A stretch of DNA of 22,552 nt. It comes from a virus. A program made the translations under genes and the position numbers. Each line of letters starts with the position of its first letter. Position 1 is the stretch's first letter. Shown one piece after another: positions 6,069 through 15,096 of this stretch. The stretch covers positions 1 to 22,552 of IMG/VR virus record IMGVR_UViG_3300050821_004433; one strand, given 5' to 3'. The notes under the pieces were generated by a model. It ran no database searches. It worked only from the letters and a program-made list of their open reading frames with translations, and had not been told where the DNA came from.

Positions 6069-7726
6069 GCACGCAGTTCAAACCGCTCTCGATTCCACCT
6101 GGCGTCGTCGCCACCGCGACGAAGCAGATGAGCTCGACCAATTATTCCGCGGTCAACATGGTGCGCTGGACGGAGGGGCGGCTTTCGCCCATCGGCGGCC
6201 AGGCGAAGTACAATTACACCTTCGCCTCACGCTGTAAGGCGATCCATGGCTGGTATGATCTAAGTGAGATCTACCACACCGCATATTTGTGCGAATCGAA
6301 CCTTTATATCGATGTCGGCGGCGCGCTTCTCGACATCACGCCGGCCAATGGCATGATTCCGCCGACGCCGCCGACTGAGGGCGGCTATGGCGATTTGCTC
6401 TACAACGATGGTCCGCCAAACACTTACGGCACGCCGCGCAACATCGGCGCCGACGCGGCGATCGACCGTGTGCCCGACGTCTACAGCCTCAATAATTTCG
6501 GCGCGATTCTCCTGGCGATGACCTCCTCAGATGGACGGCTTCTCCACTGGGATCCAGCCGCTGCGCCAGGCACATTGGCGACAGTGGTGACGCCAAAAGT
6601 GACGACGCCGCCATGCGTGGTGCCGAACGGTCGTTGCTTCGCCGTTACGCCGGAGCGCTTTGTTCAGATTTTCGGCTCGTACAACGACGGCACGGCGAAC
6701 GACGGCGGCTCGTTTCGCCGCTTCGCCTGGTGCGACCAGGAGGATTACACCAACTGGAATTACTCCGACACGACGACGCAAGCGGGCTTTCTCGACATCG
6801 AGCCAGCGAATCCGATCATCACGGCGTGCCCGACGCGCAACGGCACGATCTTCTGGACCGGCAAAAAATGCTATGTTTCCAGGTACTTAGGCATTCCGTA
6901 TGTCTACAATTTCACCGAACTTGGAGACTCCTGCACGCCGTGGAGTCCACAGAGCGTAGTCACGACCTCAAGCATGGTGCTTTGGTTCTCGCAACAGGGT
7001 CCGTACAGCTTCGACGGAACCTCGATTCTACCGGTTCAGTGCATGACCCGCGCCTGGATCGACGAGGACATCGACCTCCTCAATGTGCGTGAGCAAGCCT
7101 GTGCGGTGCATGTGGCTAATTTTAACGAATTCTGGTGGTTTTTCCCGCAGGGGCCGCAGACTAATCCGAGCGGCTATAATACGCGCGCTGTCATCTATAA
7201 TTACAAAGAAGGCTGGTGGGGCCAGGCGCAATGCGCGCGCTCGGCCGGCGTGACGGCGAGCTACACCGCGCACACGATCATGGCCAATGGGACCGTCTCG
7301 TACGAGCACGAGTATGGAAACCAGTACAATGATTGTGACTTACCCTGGATCGAAACCTTCGATCTCAATGTCTTTGGCTACGGCAAGAACACCAGTCCTT
7401 ACCTGGTAGGCTTCACGGCTGGAAGCACGCTGACTACGGTCAAACAGCTTCTTCCAGACATCCAGGGCGCAGTTAGCAACGTCCTTTATTCGCTGTTTTA
7501 CCGTGCTAGCCGCAGTCTTGGCTTGCCTGAGCTCCAATCCGTTCCGAAGCCGGTGCGGAGCGACGGCTACGTCGACATGCGCACGACCGGCCGGGATATC
7601 CGGCTGCGCATGGACCTGGCGATTCCGCCGGGAATGATCATCAACGGCGTCGCCTCGTCGGGCGCGGTCCTTCCGGTGACGGTGGGCCAGCATTTGATCG
7701 ACGCTGTGCCTCGAGGAGATCGCTAA
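6065..7726 (+). CDS. Large tail/neck protein, P22 gp10-like candidate
   Basis: The 553-aa protein begins with the ATGA overlap at 6065. It starts LSIPPGVVATATKQMSSTNY, then MVRWTEGRLSPIGGQAKY. This 'net trajectory with genome-wide repeat of W/G-rich blades' style is seen in podovirus head-completion or tail-hub proteins such as P22 gp10. Many blade-like beta segments follow (GRLLHWDPAA, RRFAWCDQEDYTNW, GPYSFDGTSI, FNEFWWFFPQG), consistent with a propeller fold. It would seal the portal-adaptor and anchor fibres or the tail needle. Its position among fibre genes fits. Identification is by overall layout only; a generic structural protein is the alternative. Confidence 0.5.
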   Translation: MSTQFKPLSIPPGVVATATKQMSSTNYSAVNMVRWTEGRLSPIGGQAKYNYTFASRCKAIHGWYDLSEIYHTAYLCESNLYIDVGGALLDITPANGMIPPTPPTEGGYGDLLYNDGPPNTYGTPRNIGADAAIDRVPDVYSLNNFGAILLAMTSSDGRLLHWDPAAAPGTLATVVTPKVTTPPCVVPNGRCFAVTPERFVQIFGSYNDGTANDGGSFRRFAWCDQEDYTNWNYSDTTTQAGFLDIEPANPIITACPTRNGTIFWTGKKCYVSRYLGIPYVYNFTELGDSCTPWSPQSVVTTSSMVLWFSQQGPYSFDGTSILPVQCMTRAWIDEDIDLLNVREQACAVHVANFNEFWWFFPQGPQTNPSGYNTRAVIYNYKEGWWGQAQCARSAGVTASYTAHTIMANGTVSYEHEYGNQYNDCDLPWIETFDLNVFGYGKNTSPYLVGFTAGSTLTTVKQLLPDIQGAVSNVLYSLFYRASRSLGLPELQSVPKPVRSDGYVDMRTTGRDIRLRMDLAIPPGMIINGVASSGAVLPVTVGQHLIDAVPRGDR

Positions 7727-8004
7727 TGGCGACTGTTCCCTCTCCGCCCGCTGCGCAAGCGCCGCCTGAGCTTCCGAATGATCCTAAAGTTTCGGACAAG
7801 CTGGCGAATTATTTGCGCAGCTTTTCGCTCTGGTGCCGGCACGGCTTCGCGGCCAAGCTCGACGCCAATACCGCGCTGCCGGGGATCCTATTGCAAGCCA
7901 ATGACGCGCCGCCAGGCACAGCGCCCGCGGTGTGGTTATTGGAGGTTCAAACCAACGGATCGTTTGTCGCTAGACCTGTGCCGCTTGGAGGCGGCAAGCC
8001 GTGA
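7726..8004 (+). CDS. Small late-operon protein of unknown function
   Basis: The 92-aa product starts in a TAATG overlap with GAGGAG upstream. The N-terminus is Pro/Ala-rich, then a helix-prone stretch KLANYLRSFSLWCRHGF, then a beta-like half (AVWLLEVQTNGSFVARPVPL). I do not recognise a family. Genes of this size beside gp10-like and internal virion genes in podoviruses are usually minor virion components. Confidence 0.65.
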   Translation: MATVPSPPAAQAPPELPNDPKVSDKLANYLRSFSLWCRHGFAAKLDANTALPGILLQANDAPPGTAPAVWLLEVQTNGSFVARPVPLGGGKP

Positions 8005-8360
8005 ACGAGGCCTTCTATTTCCGCAAGCTGCAGCGCGCCCTCGACGCGCAGGGCGGCTTGTGGGCGCTTCATGACATCCTCGAGCGCATCAGCGACGGAC
8101 GGATGCAGAGCTTTGTCCACAATAATTCGTGGATCGTGACTCAGATCTCGGTGTTTCCGCGACGCCGCGTACTCGACGTCATCGCTGCGGTGGGTGACTT
8201 ACGTGATTGCCGGCTCTTGCACGGCGAGGTTCTAGCCTTCGCCAACAGAATGAACGTAGACCTGGTCGCCGCGTACGGGAGGCGCGGCTGGGCTCGAGAC
8301 GCCGATCGCAACGGCTGGAAGATTAAGACGACCAGCTACCTCTACCACAAGGATCTGTAG
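8001..8360 (+). CDS. Small late-operon protein, internal-virion-associated candidate
   Basis: The 119-aa protein starts at GTG 8001 with TTGGAGG nine bases upstream, overlapping the previous stop. The alternating pattern SWIVTQISVFPRRRVLDVIA, then GRRGWARDADRNGWKI, resembles small phage proteins located just before internal virion genes, some with a GNAT-like look (compare the position of T7 gp13). No acetyl-CoA binding motif is clear, so no enzyme activity is assigned. Confidence 0.6.
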   Translation: MNEAFYFRKLQRALDAQGGLWALHDILERISDGRMQSFVHNNSWIVTQISVFPRRRVLDVIAAVGDLRDCRLLHGEVLAFANRMNVDLVAAYGRRGWARDADRNGWKIKTTSYLYHKDL

Positions 8361-8362
8361 CC

Positions 8363-9634
8363 ATGGGCGGACAGACCGGCACGCAGCAAACCCAGACCCA
8401 GCAAACGACGCAACTGCCGCCCTGGATCAACGACGCTGCACAGCAAAATTACGCTACTGCGCAGCAAATCGCTACGACTCCGTTGCAGCAATATGCAGGG
8501 CAGATGACGCCGGATGTCTCCCAGCAACTGCAGCAAAGCTGGAACACGGCGGCGACGGCGGGCAACGCTGGGGTTCCGCAACTGAATGCTTCGACGGCAG
8601 GGTTCGTCGGCGCGCTCGGTCAGACGCCCTCTTCGATCCTGCCGAAGACTCTCGCCGGGACCGATCTTTCGCCGTACATGAACCCCTACACGCAAAACGT
8701 GATCAACGCGACGCTGCCGATCATGCAGCAACAGCTGGGGCAGACACTCGCCACCAACGCCGGCAACGCGGTCAACCAGGGCGCATTCGGGGGCTCAAGA
8801 TTCGGCGTCCAGCAAGGCGTGGCCCAGGCTCAGGGAGCCCTTGGCGAGACGCAAATGGCCGAGCAACTCAACCAGGCGAACTACGGCCAGGCGGTGCAGG
8901 GCGCGCAATACGATATCGGCAACAATCTGACCGCGCAGACCGCCAACCAGGCGGCGCAGCAAGCGAAGATCAATTCCGACATCGCCGCCTCGAGCGGCCT
9001 CAACGCGGCGGCGCAGACCGCGGGCCAGCAAGCCCAGTCTGCCTTCAACATGCAGAACACCGCCGGCACGCAGCAAATGTCGACGGCGCAGGACCAGATC
9101 AACGCGCAGATGCAGAAGTTCCAGCAAGCCTGGGGCTATCCGACCCAGGAGCTCGGCGTCCTGCAGAGCGCGCTCGGCATGACCCCTTATGGACAATCCA
9201 CAACTGGCGCAAGCAATACACAGACCTATACGCCCACCGACTGGGCGGCGCTCGCCGGCGCCGGGCTTGGCGCGGCCGGCTCGATCTTCAAAGGCTTTGG
9301 TCCCTCGGACAAGCGGCTAAAGAAGAATCTTAAGCGCGTCGGCACGCACGGACCGACCGGCGTTCCGGTCTACGATTTTAACTGGAAAGGTCAGCCGCCA
9401 GGGGCTCCGAAGACCCGCGGCCCGATGGCGCAGGATGTTGAGAAAGTTCTGCCTGGCGCGATTGCGCACGACGCAACCGGCGTTAAGCACGTCCATCCAG
9501 CGGTGCTCGGCGCGCTCTCCCGGCCGACGCCGGTGGGCCATGCGGGCGCGCTACGGACGCTCTCGCCGCTCTTGCACACTCAGCATCGACGTCGCGTGCG
9601 GCCGCCGCAACTGAGGGGCGCGCTCAGTGGCTGA
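8363..9634 (+). CDS. Gln-rich virion protein with S74 intramolecular chaperone domain
   Basis: The 423-aa protein has a Gln/Ala/Asn-rich body (residues 1-300) with DLSPYMNPYTQNVINAT and GAFGGSRFGVQQG, a pairing I recall from structural proteins of podoviruses. Residues 315 to ~390 read SDKRLKKNLKRVG, VYDFNW, GPMAQDVEKVLPGAI, GVKHVHPAVLGAL, the Peptidase_S74 chaperone signature. In endosialidases this domain trimerises the protein and cuts itself off just before the Ser of SDxRLK, here Ser315. The C-terminal ~35 residues are Arg/Pro-rich and not typical of S74. ATG 8363 has AAGGA upstream. It probably assembles as a trimer in the tail or ejection apparatus. Confidence 0.75.
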   Translation: MGGQTGTQQTQTQQTTQLPPWINDAAQQNYATAQQIATTPLQQYAGQMTPDVSQQLQQSWNTAATAGNAGVPQLNASTAGFVGALGQTPSSILPKTLAGTDLSPYMNPYTQNVINATLPIMQQQLGQTLATNAGNAVNQGAFGGSRFGVQQGVAQAQGALGETQMAEQLNQANYGQAVQGAQYDIGNNLTAQTANQAAQQAKINSDIAASSGLNAAAQTAGQQAQSAFNMQNTAGTQQMSTAQDQINAQMQKFQQAWGYPTQELGVLQSALGMTPYGQSTTGASNTQTYTPTDWAALAGAGLGAAGSIFKGFGPSDKRLKKNLKRVGTHGPTGVPVYDFNWKGQPPGAPKTRGPMAQDVEKVLPGAIAHDATGVKHVHPAVLGALSRPTPVGHAGALRTLSPLLHTQHRRRVRPPQLRGALSG

Positions 9635-11129
9635 CGAGGACCGCCCACAATACCAGCATGGCTTGGGCACGATTGGCGGCCAGACGTTCCACTGGGGCTC
9701 GGGCGAGCCTGGGCGCTATTGGTCGATTCCCTACGGCGATTATCCCGTTACTCCCAACGCGCCGACAGGCGCCTGGGCGCAAGGGGCTGGGGCGATCCCG
9801 ATCGCCAATAACGTCATTCCCGATCCGCTGCTGGGCCGGAATCGCATCGGCATCATGATCCATTCGGGATCGGCTCAGAGCCTCGATCAGCTTTACACGG
9901 AGGGCTGTTTCAAGGTTGCGCCGTCCGAATGGCCAGGCGTCCGCTCGGAGATCCTTTCGGAGGCGAAGAGCGGCCCGCTCTATCTGCATGTCGCGCCTGG
10001 CGGCGTGGCGGCGTTCACGAACACGCCGACGTTTTCGAAAGCCAGCAGCGAAACGCCGGCCGCGAACGCCAACGCGGTTGCGAATACGACCGCCCATACC
10101 GTTAGCCAGACGACGGTCAACGCCGCCAATGCGCCGATCGCCGGCGCGCTCGCTAACCAGGGGCCGGAGAGCGTCGGTTCAAATTCGGCTTACAGCTTCA
10201 CGCTGCCGAAAAACGCGCCGATGGGCATGGGGAACAATAATCCCTTGAACATCAAATATTACCAAGGCGCGGAGAAGGATTATCCCGGCATGACCGGCCC
10301 CTCGTCGAACACCGACCAGGGCGATTCGCAAATGACCTTTGCTTCGCCGGAAGCAGGCTGGAATGCGGCATACAATCTCCTCAATAAGAAATACACGAAC
10401 GGCAAGACAACGCCGAATCAGATCATCGCCGGCCAAGGCGGTTGGACGCCTGGCAATACGCAAGCTGCGGCGAATGTAGCGAAATCCGCCGGCATCGGGC
10501 CCGACGACGACATCGGCTTCTCGGATCCGGCGAAAGCGCAGAAGTTCATGCGTGCTTTGGTGACGCAGGAGCAAGGCGGAGCCGCCTCCGCTTATCCGGA
10601 CGAGATGATCGCCGCCTCCATTGGCGGCAATGCGCCGGCGACGACGGGTACAAGCGGTACAGCGGTCGCTTCGACGCCCGCGGCCGCGCCGACAACGCCC
10701 GAATCCTGGTGGGGTAAGCTATTCGACAAACCCGCCGATGGCGGCGCCAACGCCCAATCGCCTTTTCAACAGGCGACGAGCGCTTTTCTCAACGCGCCGC
10801 AAAAAGAGCAAGCGGCCGAACGAGCCCAGGCGCCGCAAGACGGCTCGCCGGCGAGCGAGCAAGCTTCGCAGCAGCGCTTCGCTCCGGGCGCGCGCAACGT
10901 TTCGCCTGGCCTGGCCAGCGTGCCTCAGACTTACGGCACCACGATCAACGCCGCTTCGCGGCCGCTGACCTGGACCGACGCCCCTCCAGGAGCCCCAAAA
11001 CTGCCTCCTGCCGGCCTTCAGGGCCCGATGTACGCTCAGACACCCGGAACATCGATCAACTCAGTGCAGCCCCTGCCGCAAGGGCTGGGATACGGCGTCG
11101 ACCCGAACATAGGCTACGGCTATGGCTGA
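9627..11129 (+). CDS. Virion peptidoglycan-active protein: LDT-like plus hydrolase domain
   Basis: The 500-aa protein starts at GTG 9627 (overlap GTGGCTGA; GAGGGG upstream). Residues ~10-130 contain IPYGDYP, IMIHSGSAQS and LYTEGCFKV. His79 and Cys94 are spaced as in L,D-transpeptidase (YkuD/DUF2778-type) active sites, with T-E-G-C in place of S-H/F-G-C. Residues ~199-320 contain GMGNNNPLNIKYYQG, FASPEAGWNAAYNLL and NVAKSAGIGPDDDI, as in the P5-like structural lytic transglycosylases of phages. The rest is low-complexity Ala/Pro/Gln. It would open the cell wall during DNA entry. Catalytic competence of either domain is not proven by sequence alone. Confidence 0.68.
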   Translation: MADEDRPQYQHGLGTIGGQTFHWGSGEPGRYWSIPYGDYPVTPNAPTGAWAQGAGAIPIANNVIPDPLLGRNRIGIMIHSGSAQSLDQLYTEGCFKVAPSEWPGVRSEILSEAKSGPLYLHVAPGGVAAFTNTPTFSKASSETPAANANAVANTTAHTVSQTTVNAANAPIAGALANQGPESVGSNSAYSFTLPKNAPMGMGNNNPLNIKYYQGAEKDYPGMTGPSSNTDQGDSQMTFASPEAGWNAAYNLLNKKYTNGKTTPNQIIAGQGGWTPGNTQAAANVAKSAGIGPDDDIGFSDPAKAQKFMRALVTQEQGGAASAYPDEMIAASIGGNAPATTGTSGTAVASTPAAAPTTPESWWGKLFDKPADGGANAQSPFQQATSAFLNAPQKEQAAERAQAPQDGSPASEQASQQRFAPGARNVSPGLASVPQTYGTTINAASRPLTWTDAPPGAPKLPPAGLQGPMYAQTPGTSINSVQPLPQGLGYGVDPNIGYGYG

Positions 11130-11874
11130 CAATAGCGCCAACATTTACCCCTACCCATTGCAATTTGACCCTTCGCAATGGTCGAATAAATACAGTTCCT
11201 TCGCGGGCCAGAAGCTGCCCAGCCTGGCGGCTTACGCCGGCGTGCCGACCGACGCGCTCGGCAATCCGATCGCCAGCTATCAAGCGATTCAGGCTCAGCA
11301 AGCCGCGGCGCAACCGGCGGCGCCCGCCATGGCGCCGTCGACGACGCTGAACTCGAATCCATTCGCCGGCGTTCAAATCCCGCAAGGCCAAAATGCGGCG
11401 CCGTATGAGCCGCGTGGCGGCTTGAGCACCGCCCAATGGCAAGCGCTGACGCCGGCTCAAAGAGGCACAGCGCAGAGCGCGCTAGACACAGTTCAAGCCG
11501 GCGTAGCGGCGACGCGGCCTGACAGCTTCGTCGCCTCCTCCAATAATCCGAGCGGCGGCGGCCCCGGAGCGGGCGCGTACCTCCAGGGCTTAGGAGCCAA
11601 CGCTTTTAACCAAATGGCTAATCAGCCCGCGGCGCCCGCGGCGTCGGCCGCGCCGGCTGGCCCCGACATGAACCAGGCCTATCTCGCTGCGCTTTCCAAC
11701 CCAGGCAAAGTCCAGACGCCTGGCGCAACCGTGCCGCAAGCGCCTCTGCCCTCCGGCCAATCCGGCGTCCTGCAGCAGTTCCTCTCCAATTGGCAGAACC
11801 AAGGCTCGCCAACCACAGGGGCCGGAAATTACAATAATCAGGGGTTCTTCAACGCCCTGAAGGGAGGCATGTGA
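11122..11874 (+). CDS. Low-complexity Ala/Pro/Gln-rich virion protein
   Basis: The 250-aa product overlaps the previous gene by eight bases (ATGGCTGA). It is dominated by Ala, Pro, Gln and Asn, with tracts such as QAQQAAAQPAAPAMAP and a short amphipathic C-terminus (GVLQQFLSNWQNQ). No enzyme motif or membrane segment is visible. Its place between the cell-wall-active protein and the large helical proteins suggests a minor or ejected virion component. I do not recognise a family. Confidence 0.62.
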   Translation: MADNSANIYPYPLQFDPSQWSNKYSSFAGQKLPSLAAYAGVPTDALGNPIASYQAIQAQQAAAQPAAPAMAPSTTLNSNPFAGVQIPQGQNAAPYEPRGGLSTAQWQALTPAQRGTAQSALDTVQAGVAATRPDSFVASSNNPSGGGPGAGAYLQGLGANAFNQMANQPAAPAASAAPAGPDMNQAYLAALSNPGKVQTPGATVPQAPLPSGQSGVLQQFLSNWQNQGSPTTGAGNYNNQGFFNALKGGM

Positions 11875-12230
11875 TGCCGACTCCAGCCGATCTTCTCTCC
11901 GAGAAAATCGACGAGGATCCCGACGATCAATTGCGCATGCAACTCGATCAGGGTCAGGGCAATAACCTCGCCGGCGCCCCACAGACGCCTCCCCAAGCCG
12001 GCATGCCGCCGCCAGGCGGAGTGATGCCAGGCGGGGCGCCGCCGTCGCCCAACGTGCCAGGACCGCTCGCCGCGCTGGCGAAAAAGACGCCGACGACCAA
12101 GCCGCATATCCGGCTCAAATCGAAACCGGCCGAGCCGCCGCGAAAGAAGCTCAAGGTCCGTCTGAAACCGCGTGCGGGCAAGCCATCGATTTCACCGCTG
12201 CAGGGGTTCCTGAACAGCCTAGGAAGCTAA
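11874..12230 (+). CDS. Pro-rich, C-terminally basic small virion-region protein
   Basis: The 118-aa product has an acidic N-terminus (LLSEKIDEDPDDQL), a Pro/Gly middle, and a strongly basic tail with two similar stretches (IRLKSKPAEPPRKKLKVRLK), so the tail may bind DNA. ATG 11874 sits six bases after AGGGAGG (11861-11867) in a TGATG junction; GTG 11871 is in frame but too close to the ribosome site. The function is unknown. Confidence 0.62.
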   Translation: MPTPADLLSEKIDEDPDDQLRMQLDQGQGNNLAGAPQTPPQAGMPPPGGVMPGGAPPSPNVPGPLAALAKKTPTTKPHIRLKSKPAEPPRKKLKVRLKPRAGKPSISPLQGFLNSLGS

Positions 12231-12231
12231 C

Positions 12232-13848
12232 ATGGCCGGCATTGGCGATCCTCTGTTCAATCTGTTCCAGCCTGATCCCGAACAGGCGATCGCGGACTGG
12301 AGCAACGAACAACAAAGGAAAAACCGCGCCGCTATTGGGCTCGACGCCAACGGCAATCCGTTGCCCGCCGCAGCCACCGCACCCGCGGTGCCGGCCGCCG
12401 ATGGATCCGCGCCGCTGACTCCGGGTGACCACGCCGCCATTCAGGCTCAAGTCTCAGGCACAATGCAACCTGGGCAGGAGCCAAACGCGACCAAGACTCC
12501 GCAAAGCCTCGGCGCGCTTTTGATGAATCTGCAGCAACGCCAGGAGGCCGATCAGGGCTTGAACCAGGCGCTCGGCATGGGCTTCGCCGCCTTCGCCCAG
12601 CCGCGCGATCGCGAAATGGTTTCGCGAATGTTTAATCAGCAACAGCCGGATGTGAACCAGATCGGCATGACGCAAATGAACCTGGCCGGCCAGCAACAGG
12701 GCCAGGATCGCATGAACGCGCTCGGCGCATTGGTTCGCGATCCGGTGCGAGGCAAAGCCATCGCGGATAGCCTCAACATCCCGCAAGCCGACCTCATCGC
12801 CCGCTACGAGGCTGATCCGCAGGGCGTCGGCCAGATGATTCAGAATTTCCGTCAGCCTACCGACCCGCTCAAAAACATCATGCAACTTCCCACGGTGGGC
12901 GGCAGCGCGGCAGCGGGGCCAGCGGGTCCAAGCGGTCCAAAAGGAAGCCCAGCCAATGGCACGCCGCTCAGCGATATCATTTCCGCCGTCACCAGCAGCG
13001 TCGCCGGTCCTACTAGCGAAGCAATGCTTTCGGCGCAGAACGCCTGGCGCGCAGCGCACAAAGGCCAGCCGGATTCGGCTATGCCCTGGCAAGCCAACAA
13101 CCTGCAATCGTTTGGGCAATATGCGATCAATGAAAAGGGCAAGGAAGACGATCGCGCGTCGGCGTCGGCAGCGCTCGTCGATAATAACGAAACCGCTCAG
13201 AGAATGCAGACCGACCTCGAGACGTTGAAAGATTCGCCTGGCTTAAAGAGCATTCTCACTACGCCAGCCAAGCGAGCGATTGCTCAGACAGCGATGGAGG
13301 ACAAAGGCGCAACCGACGTCCCGACTATCATGGCGAAATATGTCGGATTAAACAGCCAAGAAGCAGACGCGATCGCAGTTCTAAAAAGAATCGGCGGCGC
13401 GACGACCGAAACCGCCATGAAGGGCATGGCTGGCACCGGCACGCGCGTCACGCAAGCGGAAGTTGGGCCGCTGAAAGACGCAATCGCCACGACGCAGAAC
13501 CTGAACCAAAGCTACGATTCTTACATTCACGGGGCGCTTGGCAGCGCGATCACGCGGGCGAAGAAAACCATCGCGACAAATTTCGGCGCGACCGGCAACG
13601 TTAAGAATATGGATCCGCAATATGCGCCGTGGCTGGACGACAACTTCAAGCCAGGCGGCGAGCTCTACAAGGAAGGCAGCGGCGCAGAGGCGCTTCCGGC
13701 GGCCAAGCCGATTCCGCCGGATATGTTGGCTCAGGTGAAGCAGGAAGCTTCGAACTATTCCGTTGGAAAAGACGACCTTCTCGACAATCTGCAGCAAGCT
13801 GGATTTGATACAAAAAGGCTGCGTCACACGCCGGTTTCAGGATGGTGA
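12232..13848 (+). CDS. Large helical virion protein, ejection-protein candidate
   Basis: The 538-aa protein is mostly predicted alpha-helical and Gln/Ala-rich. Residues 1-60 carry a DPLFNLFQPDPEQAI start and a low-complexity linker; about 95-220 hold long helices (LMNLQQRQEADQGLNQAL). A Gly/Ala/Pro linker at ~225-245 precedes a second helical half. Its size, helicity and location at the end of the late operon match ejection or internal virion proteins of podoviruses, which pass into the cell before the DNA. The ATG follows a TAA by one base with AGGAAG upstream. No catalytic motif was found. Confidence 0.65.
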   Translation: MAGIGDPLFNLFQPDPEQAIADWSNEQQRKNRAAIGLDANGNPLPAAATAPAVPAADGSAPLTPGDHAAIQAQVSGTMQPGQEPNATKTPQSLGALLMNLQQRQEADQGLNQALGMGFAAFAQPRDREMVSRMFNQQQPDVNQIGMTQMNLAGQQQGQDRMNALGALVRDPVRGKAIADSLNIPQADLIARYEADPQGVGQMIQNFRQPTDPLKNIMQLPTVGGSAAAGPAGPSGPKGSPANGTPLSDIISAVTSSVAGPTSEAMLSAQNAWRAAHKGQPDSAMPWQANNLQSFGQYAINEKGKEDDRASASAALVDNNETAQRMQTDLETLKDSPGLKSILTTPAKRAIAQTAMEDKGATDVPTIMAKYVGLNSQEADAIAVLKRIGGATTETAMKGMAGTGTRVTQAEVGPLKDAIATTQNLNQSYDSYIHGALGSAITRAKKTIATNFGATGNVKNMDPQYAPWLDDNFKPGGELYKEGSGAEALPAAKPIPPDMLAQVKQEASNYSVGKDDLLDNLQQAGFDTKRLRHTPVSGW

Positions 13849-13851
13849 TCG

Positions 13852-15096
13852 ATGGCTGACAGAATCCAAGGTCTGCCTGGCTATCATCGCGCGCAAGACG
13901 ATCTGCCTCCGGTGCAGCCGCAAACCGTCTTTCCAAAGTCGCAGGGGCAACCGACCGCGCCGGATTCGACGCCGGCGCCCATTCCTGGCTTGCCAGGGTA
14001 TAAACGGGCGACGCCGGATGCGACATCTTCAACTGCCGCGCCGGCAAGCCAGAACAGCCTCCTGTACGACATGTTTCATCCGACCGACGCGGATCTCAGT
14101 CGGCCTCAGACCTGGCATGATTGGCTAACCAAGACCTATAGCCCCTCGGCAAGTCAGGTGGGCTCCGCGGCGCTTGATGACGTCTCATTCGGCACTGCGG
14201 ATTATCTGCAGTCTAGGCTGACCGGCGAGAATGTCGGCAATATTCGGGCTCGCACAGCCGATGCTCAGGCGGCGCTTGGACCGATGGGTCCGGTCGTCAA
14301 TGCACTCACCTACGCGATTCCCGGCGGCGGCGAGGCAAAGCTCGCTTTCACGCCTGGCAAGTATCTCGGCAAGGCGGCGCAAGCGGCGGCGCCCTACATC
14401 GGGCGCTATGGCGCGGCGGCCGCGGAGGGCGGCACGGCGGCCGCGGCAAGTTCGATCGGACATCAGGTAGGAGATCCCAATGGTATCGACGCCTTAAAGG
14501 TCGCTAAGGACACGGGGTTTGGCGTAGCCGGCGGCGCGTTGGCTCAGAGCGTTGGTGACGCTGCGGCGGCGACTGGGCGCCCGATAGTGGATTTGATAAC
14601 CGGCAAAGATGGTCGCAGTAGCGAAGCCTGGAACTGGCGCACGCGCGCAGCGTCAGGCGATCCGACTCTTCCTTCCGACGTTGCAAATCAACAAGTCTTT
14701 CGCGCATCCAACGATCCAGCTCAGCCCGCGCTCGCTAATCTTCAGACCGCGCTTAGCCAGTCGACCGATCCCGGCGCGGGATTCAATGCTGTAGCGAGTG
14801 CGACAGGGCTGGCAACAGGCGCAGCCGGGATGGACAAGGGGATGGATTGGGTATCGGCGCTTGTGCCTGGCGGCGTGGCCGGAGCAGCAACTAAATATAT
14901 GGGTGAGCCGCTTGCACGCGGGATCAACACCATCGATCGCAACATCAATGTTGGACAGGCTCTCGATCAGACTTATCCAGCGCTGTATCCGAATGCGTCG
15001 ACGACTGATACGTCGGGTTGGGCCAATGCGCTCCGCCAAGGCTGGATCGGCGGCCAGCGCTCAACGGATCAGGCTGGAGACGCTCAGTGGTGGTGA
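13852..15096 (+). CDS. Ala/Gly-rich virion protein, ejection-protein candidate
   Basis: The 414-aa protein opens with a duplicated motif, IQGLPGYHRA (residues 5-14) and IPGLPGYKRA (44-53), in a Pro-rich leader. From ~120 on there are long small-residue helices (YGAAAAEGGTAAAASSIG, GVAGGALAQSVGDAAAA). Such glycine-zipper-like helices could insert into membranes, as expected of ejection proteins forming a trans-envelope channel. The ATG has AGGATGG upstream. The gene ends at 15096, overlapping the 3' end of a convergent gene by 13 bases. Confidence 0.65.
   Translation: MADRIQGLPGYHRAQDDLPPVQPQTVFPKSQGQPTAPDSTPAPIPGLPGYKRATPDATSSTAAPASQNSLLYDMFHPTDADLSRPQTWHDWLTKTYSPSASQVGSAALDDVSFGTADYLQSRLTGENVGNIRARTADAQAALGPMGPVVNALTYAIPGGGEAKLAFTPGKYLGKAAQAAAPYIGRYGAAAAEGGTAAAASSIGHQVGDPNGIDALKVAKDTGFGVAGGALAQSVGDAAAATGRPIVDLITGKDGRSSEAWNWRTRAASGDPTLPSDVANQQVFRASNDPAQPALANLQTALSQSTDPGAGFNAVASATGLATGAAGMDKGMDWVSALVPGGVAGAATKYMGEPLARGINTIDRNINVGQALDQTYPALYPNASTTDTSGWANALRQGWIGGQRSTDQAGDAQWW

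Noticed and set aside
12454-13119. Minus-strand 221-codon frame opposite the helical virion protein
   Set aside because: This is shadow of a coding gene; composition follows the antisense of an Ala/Gln-rich protein.
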